Below are positions 1 through 7,030 of a DNA stretch of 13,766 nucleotides, in pieces. The position numbers and the translations under genes are program-made. The first letter of the stretch is position 1. Each line of letters starts with the position of its first letter. The DNA comes from Bacteroidales bacterium UBA5371 (GTDB lineage Bacteria; Bacteroidota; Bacteroidia; Bacteroidales; P3): NCBI GenBank assembly GCA_002407855.1, contig DHPF01000013.1, positions 9,458 through 23,223 of the forward strand, read 5' to 3'. The notes below the pieces were generated by a model. That model did not search any database. It was given only the letters and a program-made list of their open reading frames with translations, and was not told the DNA's origin.

Positions 1-20
1 ATAACTAAGACCTTTTTCAT
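1..20 (-). CDS. Start of a gene cut by the left edge (possibly mreC)
   Basis: An ATG on the minus strand at 20-18 opens a frame reading MKKVLV before the window ends. It lies 24 bases after the mreB stop, on the same strand, so it is probably the next gene of that transcription unit. In many Bacteroidales mreB is followed by mreC, and a short basic then hydrophobic start would suit a membrane-anchored protein. Six codons cannot establish identity. No clear Shine-Dalgarno sequence precedes the ATG, which is normal for this phylum. Confidence 0.4.
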
Positions 21-44
21 TTTACTTTACTGAATGATTAGTTT

Positions 45-1067
45 TTATTTTATTAAGAACGTAAACTTATCGTAGTTTCTCAATGCTATTCCTGTTCCCC
101 TTGCAACTGCACGCAATGGGTCATCAGCAACATGAACCGCAAGTTTTGTTTTGGCAGATATTCTCTTGTCCAATCCTCTTAATAATGATCCTCCTCCTGC
201 TAAATAAATTCCTGTATGGAAGATATCAGAGGCAAGTTCTGCGGGAGTAATAGCTAAGGCTTCTAAAACAGCACTTTCAATCTTAGCAATAGATTTGTCT
301 AATGCGTGAGCTATCTCTTTATAATTTACTAATACCTCTTTTGGAATTCCTGTTAGAACATCTCTTCCTTGAACGGCAAAATCTTCTGGTGGGTTTTCTA
401 AGTCTGGGATTGCAGCTCCCGCACTTATCTTTATTTGTTCTGCCATTCTTTCTCCAATATTAATATTATGTTGCTTACGCATATAATCTATAATATCTCT
501 ATTGAACTCGTCTCCTGCAATACGGATAGATTTATTACAAACAATACCTCCCAGTGCTATAACTGCTATTTCGGAAGTTCCCCCTCCTATATCTACAATC
601 ATATTTCCTACTGGTTCCAATACATCAATCCCAATTCCAATTGCTGCTGCCATTGGTTCGTGAATTAACTTTACTTCTTTGGCTCCTGCTTGTTCTGCGG
701 AATCTCTAACAGCTCTTTCTTCAACATTTGTAATCCCTGAAGGAATACAAATTACCATTTTCAAAGCTGGTGGAATAATAGATTTGCGAACATTAATCAT
801 TTTGATTAATTCTCTAATAAGCTGATTGGCTGTTTCAAAGTCGGCAATAACTCCATCTCTTAATGGTCTTATTGTTTCTATGTCTTGGTGGGTTCTTCCA
901 TGCATTTGCATAGCTTTTTTCCCAATTGCAATAATCTTATTTGTTCTTCTGTCTTTTGCAACTATTGATGGCTCATCAACCACAACCTTATCATTAAATA
1001 TAATGATGGAGTTAGCAGTTCCTAAGTCTATTGCAACTTCTCTTGTTAAAAATGAAAATAAACCCAT
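45..1067 (-). CDS. mreB: Rod shape-determining protein MreB (bacterial actin)
   Basis: This is an ATP-dependent actin homologue that forms membrane-bound filaments on the cytoplasmic face and guides lateral cell-wall synthesis with MreC, MreD, RodA and PBP2. The 340 residues match the usual MreB length. Visible actin-fold motifs are phosphate-1 (AIDLGTANS, about residues 12-20), the IHEP segment carrying the presumed catalytic glutamate (135-138), phosphate-2 (VDIGGGTSE, 158-166) and the adenosine motif (GIYLAGGGSLLRGL, 286-299). The MGLFSF start, a short hydrophobic N-terminus before the first beta strand, is typical and could aid membrane contact. It sits 122 bases after purH on the same strand, an arrangement I recall as common in Bacteroidales. 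That gap is long enough for its own promoter, but I found no convincing TAnnTTTG motif there. Nothing in the protein looks damaged. Confidence 0.97.
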   Translation of the reverse strand: MGLFSFLTREVAIDLGTANSIIIFNDKVVVDEPSIVAKDRRTNKIIAIGKKAMQMHGRTHQDIETIRPLRDGVIADFETANQLIRELIKMINVRKSIIPPALKMVICIPSGITNVEERAVRDSAEQAGAKEVKLIHEPMAAAIGIGIDVLEPVGNMIVDIGGGTSEIAVIALGGIVCNKSIRIAGDEFNRDIIDYMRKQHNINIGERMAEQIKISAGAAIPDLENPPEDFAVQGRDVLTGIPKEVLVNYKEIAHALDKSIAKIESAVLEALAITPAELASDIFHTGIYLAGGGSLLRGLDKRISAKTKLAVHVADDPLRAVARGTGIALRNYDKFTFLIK

Positions 1068-1189
1068 ATTTGTTTTTAATACTATTAATTTTAATTTAGT
1101 AATGTTTGCATTTTGTACGAAAACATTGCCAAACGGTTACATTATTACATATTATTTGTTAATTAGTTTGATTCCCTGCTTTTAGTTTA

Positions 1190-2707
1190 TTAATGTTTGA
1201 AATGTCTAAAACCTGTTATAACCATTGCCATATTATTCTCTTGGCAAAAATCTATTGATTTGCTATCATTAATACTTCCGCCAGGATGTATAACTGCATT
1301 TATGCCTTCTTTATGAGCAATTTCAACACAATCAGCAAAAGGGAAGAATGCATCAGAAGCCATAACAGCACCATCAAGATTAAATCCAAAATGTTTCGCC
1401 TTTGCTATGGCTTGATTAAGAGCATCAACTCTTGAAGTTTGTCCTGTTCCCGAAGCTATTAATTGTCTATCCTTTGCTAAGACAATTGCATTAGACTTAG
1501 TATGTTTTACTAATTTATTGGCAAAGGCAAGGTCTTTTTGTTGTTCATTAGAAAGTGGCGTTTTAGTTACGCTTTGCATCGTTTTAAAATCTTCAACCAT
1601 AGTGTCTTTCTCTTGAACCAATACTCCATTTAAAGCAGAACGGAATTGAACTCTTCCAAAAGCAACATCCTTACGTTTTAAGAGAATTCTATTCTTTTTT
1701 GATTTTAAAATTTCTAAAGCTTCCACAGAGAAATCAGGGGCAATACAAATTTCCATAAAAAGACTATTCATCTCTAATGCTGTTTCTTTATCAATAGGAC
1801 GGTTTGCAACCAAAACTCCTCCAAAAGCAGAAACGGGGTCGCCTGCCAAAGCATCAATATAGGCTTGTTTTAATGTATCCCTACTTGCAAGACCACAAGC
1901 ATTATTATGTTTTATTATTGCAAAAGTTGGTTCTTCAAAGTCATCAATTAAACTGCATGCTGCATCAATATCTCCTATATTATTATAAGATATTTCTTTT
2001 CCATTCAATTGTTCACAAAAAGCATTCAAATCACCATAAAACATTCCTTTTTGATGAGGGTTTTCTCCATAACGCAAAATGGTTGGATTATTATAGCTTT
2101 GTCTGAATGCAGGGATATTATTATCTGTATTAAAATAATTGAAAATTGCAGTATCGTAATTTGAAGAAACTTGGAAAGCATAGGTTGCAAATCTTCGTCT
2201 TGTTGCCAAATCTGTATTGCCGCTATTATTATTTAAGATGTCTAATAACTCTGCGTAGTAATCAACAGAAGGAACAATTAAAACATCATTAAAGTTTTTA
2301 GCAGCAGAACGAATAAGGCTAATACCTCCAATATCTATTTTTTCAATCGTATCTTCTTGACTTGCCTTTGAAGCCACTGTTTTTTCAAATGGATATAAAT
2401 CCACAATCACTAAATCTATTTCAGGAATTTCATACTCTTTGATTTGCCTTTGGTCTTCTTCATTCTCTCTTCTGCAAAGAATTCCACCCATAACCTTTGG
2501 GTGAAGGGTCTTTACTCTTCCTCCTAAAATGGAAGGATAACCTGTTAATGACTCAACTGTTTGAGGTTTTATGCCCAAGCTTTCAATAAAACTATATGTT
2601 CCTCCTGTGGAATAGATAATAACTCCTAAATCATTCAATCTCTTTACAATCTCATCTAACCCATCCTTATAGAACACAGATATTAATGCATTTTTAATTT
2701 TCTTCAT
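1190..2707 (-). CDS. purH: Bifunctional AICAR transformylase / IMP cyclohydrolase
   Basis: This enzyme catalyses the last two steps of de novo purine synthesis: formylation of AICAR with 10-formyl-THF, then ring closure to IMP. The N-terminal MGS-like cyclohydrolase domain shows STGGTYSFIESLGI (33-46) and GGRVKTLHPKVMGGIL (62-77). The transformylase domain shows LRYGENPHQKG (211-221), the catalytic KHNNACG (266-272), DPVSAFGG (290-297) and HPGGS (474-478). It ends in TGFRHFKH, the usual C-terminal signature. Its 505 residues fit the shorter Bacteroidota form of the family. The gene starts 24 bases after the pfkA stop and is likely co-transcribed with it. The region before the ATG is A/G-rich (AAAGAAGAAG) and is not a canonical Shine-Dalgarno site. 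The cytosolic enzyme appears intact. Confidence 0.97.
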   Translation of the reverse strand: MKKIKNALISVFYKDGLDEIVKRLNDLGVIIYSTGGTYSFIESLGIKPQTVESLTGYPSILGGRVKTLHPKVMGGILCRRENEEDQRQIKEYEIPEIDLVIVDLYPFEKTVASKASQEDTIEKIDIGGISLIRSAAKNFNDVLIVPSVDYYAELLDILNNNSGNTDLATRRRFATYAFQVSSNYDTAIFNYFNTDNNIPAFRQSYNNPTILRYGENPHQKGMFYGDLNAFCEQLNGKEISYNNIGDIDAACSLIDDFEEPTFAIIKHNNACGLASRDTLKQAYIDALAGDPVSAFGGVLVANRPIDKETALEMNSLFMEICIAPDFSVEALEILKSKKNRILLKRKDVAFGRVQFRSALNGVLVQEKDTMVEDFKTMQSVTKTPLSNEQQKDLAFANKLVKHTKSNAIVLAKDRQLIASGTGQTSRVDALNQAIAKAKHFGFNLDGAVMASDAFFPFADCVEIAHKEGINAVIHPGGSINDSKSIDFCQENNMAMVITGFRHFKH

Positions 2708-2731
2708 TTTTTATATTTCTTCTTCTTTAAA

Positions 2732-3826
2732 TTAATTTCCAAACTCAATTCCCAAACCCTTTGCTGTTTGAACCAATCTTGATTTTGGCTCAACCAAATG
2801 AGGTTTGCTAATTGCTTTATCAAAACTCACGCTGATTATTTCAGGATGACGATATGCTACCATTTCTCCAAAACGGCCTTCCAAAACAAGTTCAAAAGCT
2901 TTTACACCAAACTCCGATGCTAAAACCCTATCATAAGCAATTGGAGTTCCTCCTCTTTGAACATGTCCCAAAACGGTAAGGCGAATATCGTGTTGAACCC
3001 CTGCTTCAATCAGTTCCTTCATCAAAATATTGCCAATTCCTCCCTGTTTTAAATTATTGCTAATAATATTTTCTGTAGCTTCCTTTTGTTTCTTTCTAAT
3101 TCCTGAATAAGCTCCCTCTGCAACCACAATAATACAAAAACCTCTTCCTCTTTTATATCTGGAATCAATCTTTTCCTTAATCTTTTCTATATTATAGGGC
3201 ATTTCAGGAATTATACAAACATCAGCCCCACCAGCAACCGCACCATAAAGAGCTATCCAACCAGCATCTCTTCCCATTACTTCCATAATAAAGATACGAT
3301 TATGACTTGAAGCAGTAGTTACAAGTTTGTCAATAGCCTCTGTAACAGTTTGAACAGCTGTTTGGAATCCGAAAGTAAAATCCGTTGCCGAAAGGTCATT
3401 GTCAATTGTCTTAGGAACTCCAATAATATTTAATCCCTTTTCAAACAGAGCCTTTGAAATCCTTTGCGAACCATCTCCACCAATGTTTATTACAGCATCA
3501 ACTCCCAGAATTTGCAATCGTCTAATCATTTCATCGGAGCGGTCAACAGTTTCTATTGTTCCATCGCTATTTTTAATCTGCCAAGCAAAAGGACCTCCTT
3601 TATTAGTTGTTCCTAATATAGTTCCTCCCTTAACCAAGATTCCAGAAACACTATTATTATCTAACACCATTATTTCCGTTGGCTCTTTTAAAACACCATT
3701 AAAAGAATCAATACATCCAATCACTTCCCATTCCCTCTCTTGCGATGCCCTCTTAACTATTGCTCTAATAACTGCATTTAATCCAGGACAATCTCCACCC
3801 CCTGTAACAACCATTAATCTTTTCAT
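2732..3826 (-). CDS. pfkA: 6-phosphofructokinase, mixed ATP/PPi subgroup
   Basis: This cytosolic enzyme phosphorylates fructose 6-phosphate to fructose 1,6-bisphosphate. Motifs are the N-terminal GGGDCPGLN (9-17), GGDGS (116-120), PKTIDND with the presumed catalytic base D142 (138-144), MGRDAGWIA (184-192) and LGHVQRGGTP (286-295). At 364 residues it is longer than the classical 320-residue bacterial ATP enzyme and fits the group often called mixed-substrate or group III PFK. Two positions that separate phosphoryl donors point in different directions. The glycine in GGDG is ATP-like, because PPi enzymes usually have GGDD. The lysine in PKTIDND is PPi-like, because ATP enzymes usually have PGTIDND. 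The donor therefore cannot be settled from sequence. The start is 12 bases after the engB stop, which suggests co-transcription. Confidence 0.93.
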   Translation of the reverse strand: MKRLMVVTGGGDCPGLNAVIRAIVKRASQEREWEVIGCIDSFNGVLKEPTEIMVLDNNSVSGILVKGGTILGTTNKGGPFAWQIKNSDGTIETVDRSDEMIRRLQILGVDAVINIGGDGSQRISKALFEKGLNIIGVPKTIDNDLSATDFTFGFQTAVQTVTEAIDKLVTTASSHNRIFIMEVMGRDAGWIALYGAVAGGADVCIIPEMPYNIEKIKEKIDSRYKRGRGFCIIVVAEGAYSGIRKKQKEATENIISNNLKQGGIGNILMKELIEAGVQHDIRLTVLGHVQRGGTPIAYDRVLASEFGVKAFELVLEGRFGEMVAYRHPEIISVSFDKAISKPHLVEPKSRLVQTAKGLGIEFGN

Positions 3827-3838
3827 CTTTTTTCCTTT

Positions 3839-4444
3839 TTATTCTTCTTTGAAATAAGGGATTAAACTCTCTATCTCATTAAGTATTTCTTCTTTGCCTA
3901 TTTTCTTAACCGATGAAGAAAGAAAATACTTTGGTAACTCTACCCAATCCTTTTGTAAGGCTTTTGTAAACTCCTCTACATTTTTATTTGTTGCATTAAC
4001 TCCTTGCTTATCTGTTTTAGTAAAGATAATTGAAAAAGGGATTTCTTCTTTACCCAGATAGTTAATAAACTCCAAATCTATCTTTTGAGGAGAAAGCCTT
4101 GAATCTATTAAAACAAATAATGAAATTAAGTTCTTGCGCTTAGTAATGTAGTTTGAAATCATCTTTCCCCAAGAAGCCCTATTAGATTTTGAAGTAACTG
4201 CATAACCATAACCAGGGAGGTCAACTAAATACCATTCCTGATTTATCTCAAAATGATTAATTAATTGTGTTTTGCCGGGTTTTGAAGAAGTTTTTGCAAG
4301 GTCTTTTTTGCCGACAAGCATATTAATAAGCGAACTCTTCCCCACATTACTTCTGCCAATAAAAGCAATCTCTGCTTTGTTAGGCTCTGGCGTTTTTCTA
4401 TAATCAGAATTACTTATTACAAACTCTGCACTCTTAATTAGCAT
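3839..4444 (-). CDS. engB: Ribosome biogenesis GTP-binding protein EngB/YsxC
   Basis: This is a small TrmE-Era-EngA-EngB family GTPase needed for late assembly of the large ribosomal subunit. All G motifs are visible: G1 GRSNVGKS (30-37), the G2 region KPGKTQLINHF (55-65), G3 DLPGYGYA (75-82), G4 TKTD (142-145) and G5 SSS (176-178). G4 here is TKTDK, where many homologues have TKADK, a mild change in an otherwise standard set. The 201 residues match the family. It lies between glsB (22 bases upstream) and pfkA (12 bases downstream) on the same strand, inside a mixed housekeeping run. Confidence 0.96.
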   Translation of the reverse strand: MLIKSAEFVISNSDYRKTPEPNKAEIAFIGRSNVGKSSLINMLVGKKDLAKTSSKPGKTQLINHFEINQEWYLVDLPGYGYAVTSKSNRASWGKMISNYITKRKNLISLFVLIDSRLSPQKIDLEFINYLGKEEIPFSIIFTKTDKQGVNATNKNVEEFTKALQKDWVELPKYFLSSSVKKIGKEEILNEIESLIPYFKEE

Positions 4445-4466
4445 ATAAAGCTTTGCACTCTCTGGA

Positions 4467-5402
4467 TTAAAAATTCATATATCTTTTTTGCTTTTCAGGA
4501 TAAATATCGGCAATAGTAACCAATATACCTGTTTCTTCAACATTACTAAAATGCTTATTAACCGAAGTTCCAAAAGAACGCATAGTTGAAGAAAGATTCA
4601 TATAGGCATTAAAAAGAGGAGGTATATGCTCGCCTAAGTCTTTGACTGCCTTTGATAAGATTTGGTAATCTTCCTTATAGCTTAATCCATTGAAAAGCCT
4701 TACAAGTTCATTGTAATCAGTTTGAATTTGAACCGGCTCAATAGGATAAACCATACCTTCATTATCGGGAAAATGTTTCTTGAAAAAATATAAAATATAA
4801 TCTCTTGCCTTGGTGTTCATAGAAGGATACATAGTTACCTTTCCAAAGAAATATTTAAATTCTGGGTGGGTTTTTGCCAAAGCACCTAATCCATCCCAAA
4901 GGTTATCCAGAGAAAACATACCCCTTCTTAAATTTTGTGAAGGTTGATACTCTGGTGAAACAAAAGAACGACCAAGCTCAAGAGTATGGTCTAAATAATT
5001 TTCTCTAAAATAATCAGTAAAAACAAAAAGACCTGCCGTAGCACTGAGTAATTCTTTATTATCTTGAACCAAAATATCTTTTCCTAAAATATATCTATAA
5101 CCTCCTATGATTTCTTCATCCACAGGGTCCCAAACAAATAATTGCCTATAACAATGTGGAAATGGAGCGATGTCAAACTCATCAATATCACAATCTTTAC
5201 CACTACCACCACCTTCTGCACCAAAACTAAGTTCCCTTAATCGTCCAATCTCTCTCATAATATTAGGCGACTGATGAGCCGTAGTAATATAAATCTCTCT
5301 TGAACCGTTATTTGTCTTTCTGAAAAAGATGTCCTTAGTGAGTTCTTGCTTAATCAAACTCCTTTCAATAGCAGGTATAACATAAGATGTATCCATTTTC
5401 AT
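4467..5402 (-). CDS. glsB: Glycine N-acyltransferase for glycine-lipid synthesis (GlsB-like GNAT)
   Basis: This protein belongs to the hemolysin/OlsB-type GNAT acyltransferases. In Bacteroides, GlsB transfers a beta-hydroxy fatty acyl group to glycine, giving commendamide-type N-acyl glycine, the first step to glycine lipids. The 311-residue protein has the expected landmarks: IGRLRELSFGAEGGGSG (52-68), DIDEFD (72-77), an acceptor-core strand QLFVWDP then IIGGYRYILG (87-107), LELGRSFV (141-148), the SLDNLWDGLGAL helix (164-175) and YFFGKVTMYPS (184-194). It resembles the Bacteroides protein along its whole length as I recall it. The adjacent upstream gene is the matching O-acyltransferase, 22 bases away, which supports the pathway. 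A second ATG two codons inside the frame (MKM) leaves the exact start slightly uncertain. The substrate amino acid is inferred from homology; ornithine is an alternative. Confidence 0.85.
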   Translation of the reverse strand: MKMDTSYVIPAIERSLIKQELTKDIFFRKTNNGSREIYITTAHQSPNIMREIGRLRELSFGAEGGGSGKDCDIDEFDIAPFPHCYRQLFVWDPVDEEIIGGYRYILGKDILVQDNKELLSATAGLFVFTDYFRENYLDHTLELGRSFVSPEYQPSQNLRRGMFSLDNLWDGLGALAKTHPEFKYFFGKVTMYPSMNTKARDYILYFFKKHFPDNEGMVYPIEPVQIQTDYNELVRLFNGLSYKEDYQILSKAVKDLGEHIPPLFNAYMNLSSTMRSFGTSVNKHFSNVEETGILVTIADIYPEKQKRYMNF

Positions 5403-5424
5403 ATAGTATTAAATAACATTAAAC

Positions 5425-6303
5425 TTACACCTCAAACTCTTTGTTTGGGTTTTCTTTCAAACAATAGACATGCTCTCTTAATCTATCTGCCCAACCCTGA
5501 GCATTAAATCTATTGTCAAACACTTCATTCTTAATAGGCTTACCAAAAGTAATACTTATTGACTCACCCTCTTTTTTAAACATTTCAGATGGCAAAAGTA
5601 TCATTTCCAAATCAAAACTCATTCCAAAAAAACGTCTAACGGCACTAAGGCGATAAAACCTTTTGGAATTAATTCCATCAACGTAAACAGGAATAATATC
5701 CCTACCAAATTCTTGAGCCTTACGCATAAAACTCTTCTTCCATCTAAAATCCTGAATTTTACCTTTTATTTTCTTACTTTCTGTTCCAGCAGGAAAGAAC
5801 ATCATACAAGAGTCAGAAGCAAAAGCCTCATTCAAAACATTATGATTGGAGGAATTGCGACCATACTTATTAATAGGAATAAAAACATTCTTCAAGCCTG
5901 GCAACTGACACAATATATCATTAACAGGAAAGAGAATATCTTTTCTGTACTTCCCAACCTCTGAAATCAAAGCCATGCCGTCAATACCACCAAGAGGATG
6001 ATTGCTAACAATTAAATGCCGTCCTTGCTTAGGTATATACTCAGGATTTATAACCTTAATGTCAATTTTCAATTCCCTTAGAACACTATTTGCAAAATCA
6101 ACTCCCTTATCCTCGCGATACTTATAAATTATCTCATTAACCCTATCAAGACAAAGCAATTTCTTAAACCATCTTAAAAGAGGTTTAGGGATAACTTTTA
6201 GTAAATACTTATTCTTGCTAACCAATATCTTTTCCAAAGAGATAAACCTTTGCGTTATTTCTCCCGCGGAGTTGGTATTAGAAGTTAAGGTGTCGTTATT
6301 CAT
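5425..6303 (-). CDS. glsA: Lysophospholipid-type O-acyltransferase (GlsA-like, PlsC family)
   Basis: This is a PlsC/LPLAT-family acyltransferase expected to add a second fatty acid to the hydroxyl of N-acyl glycine, giving the di-acylated glycine lipid in the inner leaflet. The catalytic block reads SNHPLGGIDGM (100-110) with H102 and D108. This is the H-x5-D spacing seen in this hemolysin-associated subgroup, whereas classical PlsC has H-x4-D. The later FPAGTES block (170-176) corresponds to the FPEGTRS motif, and IPVYVDG (204-210) corresponds to block IV. The basic, moderately hydrophobic N-terminal part (about 30-55) may be an amphipathic membrane contact. It is the first gene of the minus-strand run and has a good promoter just upstream (6330-6338). 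The pairing with glsB is the main basis for the name. Another acyl acceptor is possible. Confidence 0.82.
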   Translation of the reverse strand: MNNDTLTSNTNSAGEITQRFISLEKILVSKNKYLLKVIPKPLLRWFKKLLCLDRVNEIIYKYREDKGVDFANSVLRELKIDIKVINPEYIPKQGRHLIVSNHPLGGIDGMALISEVGKYRKDILFPVNDILCQLPGLKNVFIPINKYGRNSSNHNVLNEAFASDSCMMFFPAGTESKKIKGKIQDFRWKKSFMRKAQEFGRDIIPVYVDGINSKRFYRLSAVRRFFGMSFDLEMILLPSEMFKKEGESISITFGKPIKNEVFDNRFNAQGWADRLREHVYCLKENPNKEFEV

Positions 6304-6329
6304 TAAAATTCAATCAAACATTATAATTG

Positions 6330-6338
6330 GCAAAAATA
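6330..6338 (-). promoter_or_regulatory. Bacteroidota -7 promoter element of glsA
   Basis: On the minus strand the bases read TATTTTTGC, an exact match to the TAnnTTTGC -7 consensus of Bacteroidota primary sigma factors. Transcription would start near 6323 and give a leader of about 20 bases before the glsA ATG at 6303. No clear TTG -33 box is seen. An AAACTAAG string (plus-strand bases 6346-6353) lies just upstream and recurs at the sufB promoter. Confidence 0.7.
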
Positions 6339-6609
6339 CAAAATAAAACTAAGAAATAATTAAAAAAATTCATTTTTAGAAGTTTTAAAGACTTAAAAGA
6401 TATAAAAGACTCTAAAAGCTCTTAAAATTCATTGAAGTCATATTATTTGGGAAATTGCACAGAAAATCTATTAGAACATGTAGGTTCAATTAGTAAATGC
6501 AACTTTTGTTCAGAGTTTAATATATTAACGAACAAAGGAAGAGGTAAAACTTCCTCCATTTCTATAATATGTATTTAGATATTTTTAACATCATCACATT
6601 ATGTCAAAA

Positions 6610-6735
6610 GTGTTACGGCGTAACGGTAGGAGCGTTACGACGTATTACTACCAGCGTTACGGCGTAACACTACCCCCTATTACGCTGTAACACTCCTACC
6701 GTTACGCCCTAACGCTTGTAGTGATACGCCCTAAT
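6610..6735. repeat. Array of six 13-bp palindromes with 22-23-bp period
   Basis: The core is GTTACGGCGTAAC, an inverted repeat of six-base arms around one central base. Units begin at 6612, 6634, 6656, 6679, 6701 and 6723, so the steps are 22, 22, 23, 22 and 22. They are separated by spacers of nine bases (ten in one case): GGTAGGAGC, ACTACCAGC, ACTACCCCCT, ACTCCTACC, GCTTGTAGT. Units 1 and 3 are perfect; the others carry one to several changes (GTTACGACGTATT, ATTACGCTGTAAC, GTTACGCCCTAAC, GATACGCCCTAAT). In addition 6617-6632 is the exact reverse complement of 6693-6708, so the left and right halves form one larger inverted repeat. A second array starts at 13743. I do not recognise this element from a named family. 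Confidence 0.9.
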
Positions 6736-6804
6736 ACAAAAGCTCAATTTTGTTTTAGCCTTAAAGTGCTTTGCTTTAATCTATTAACTCTTCGTATTGA
6801 TAAA

Positions 6805-6854
6805 TCCTTATATAAATAAATTTAAACGCTGAGTTTTTTTCGTTTATATAAGGA
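6805..6854. repeat. 12-bp perfect inverted repeat with 26-base loop
   Basis: TCCTTATATAAA (6805-6816) and TTTATATAAGGA (6843-6854) are exact reverse complements. A T-run follows the AAACGCTGAG segment inside the loop, and a smaller AAACG/CGTTT pair (6824-6828 with 6841-6845) offers an alternative fold. It is AT-rich, is not directly downstream of any gene, and does not look like a standard terminator. It could be an operator, the end of a small decayed element, or chance in AT-rich DNA, although 12 perfect pairs is long for chance. Confidence 0.6.
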
Positions 6855-6968
6855 CTTTTACAAAAGATGAAGCCTTGCCAATTTAATACTTCCAAAGCAA
6901 GAAGCCTTGTCTTACATTAAAAATATTCTAATAACGAAATAATAAATTGAGGATAATGCCAAATTTTC

Positions 6969-7001
6969 TTTGCATTTTAAGATAAAAAACACTTACTTTG
7001 C
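6969..7001 (+). promoter_or_regulatory. Promoter of the beta-barrel gene (-33 and -7 boxes)
   Basis: A TTTG box at 6969-6972 is followed after 20 bases by TTACTTTGC (6993-7001), one base off the TAnnTTTGC consensus with the conserved TTTGC intact. The predicted start near 7007 leaves a leader of about 24 bases before the ATG at 7031. Of the four promoters I propose in this window, this is the only one with both boxes recognisable. Confidence 0.7.
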
Positions 7002-7030
7002 AACTTGATTTACATAAAAAGTGAAATAGT

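Larger units (their letters stand above)
6304..7030. other. Gene-free divergent intergenic region, 727 bp
   Basis: I see no credible protein-coding gene or tRNA between glsA (minus) and the beta-barrel gene (plus). From left to right the region holds the glsA promoter, an A-rich low-complexity part (about 6355-6430), a short GGAAG/CTTCC inverted repeat near 6537-6556, the six-unit palindrome array (6610-6735), a small TTAAAG/CTTTAA hairpin near 6760, a 12-bp inverted repeat (6805-6854), a 9-bp direct repeat GAAGCCTTG (6869-6877 and 6901-6909) and the promoter of the beta-barrel gene. The array is visibly richer in G and C than its surroundings. Confidence 0.7.

Noticed and set aside
826..1185. 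Plus-strand open frame opposite the mreB start
   Set aside because: It is antisense to the mreB N-terminus; its hydrophobic look comes from complementing the mreB codons.
1068..1189. Separate promoter for mreB in the 122-bp gap after purH
   Set aside because: Possible by length, but no TAnnTTTG element with a matching upstream box could be read on the minus strand.
5720..6000. Loss of the catalytic H-x4-D motif in the O-acyltransferase
   Set aside because: The sequence is NHPLGGID with H-x5-D, but this spacing is what I recall for the hemolysin-linked acyltransferase subgroup, so it is not a defect.
6610..6735. CRISPR array
   Set aside because: Repeats of 13 bp with 9-10-bp spacers are far too short, units vary in sequence, spacers are partly complementary to each other, and no cas gene is nearby.
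6610..6735. Iteron-type replication origin
   Set aside because: The 22-bp period is iteron-like, but there is no replication initiator gene, no DnaA-box cluster was recognised, and a second copy sits 7 kb away among chromosomal genes.
6755..6785. TTAAAG/CTTTAA hairpin as a terminator
   Set aside because: The stem is six AT-rich pairs, there is no T-run, and no gene ends nearby.
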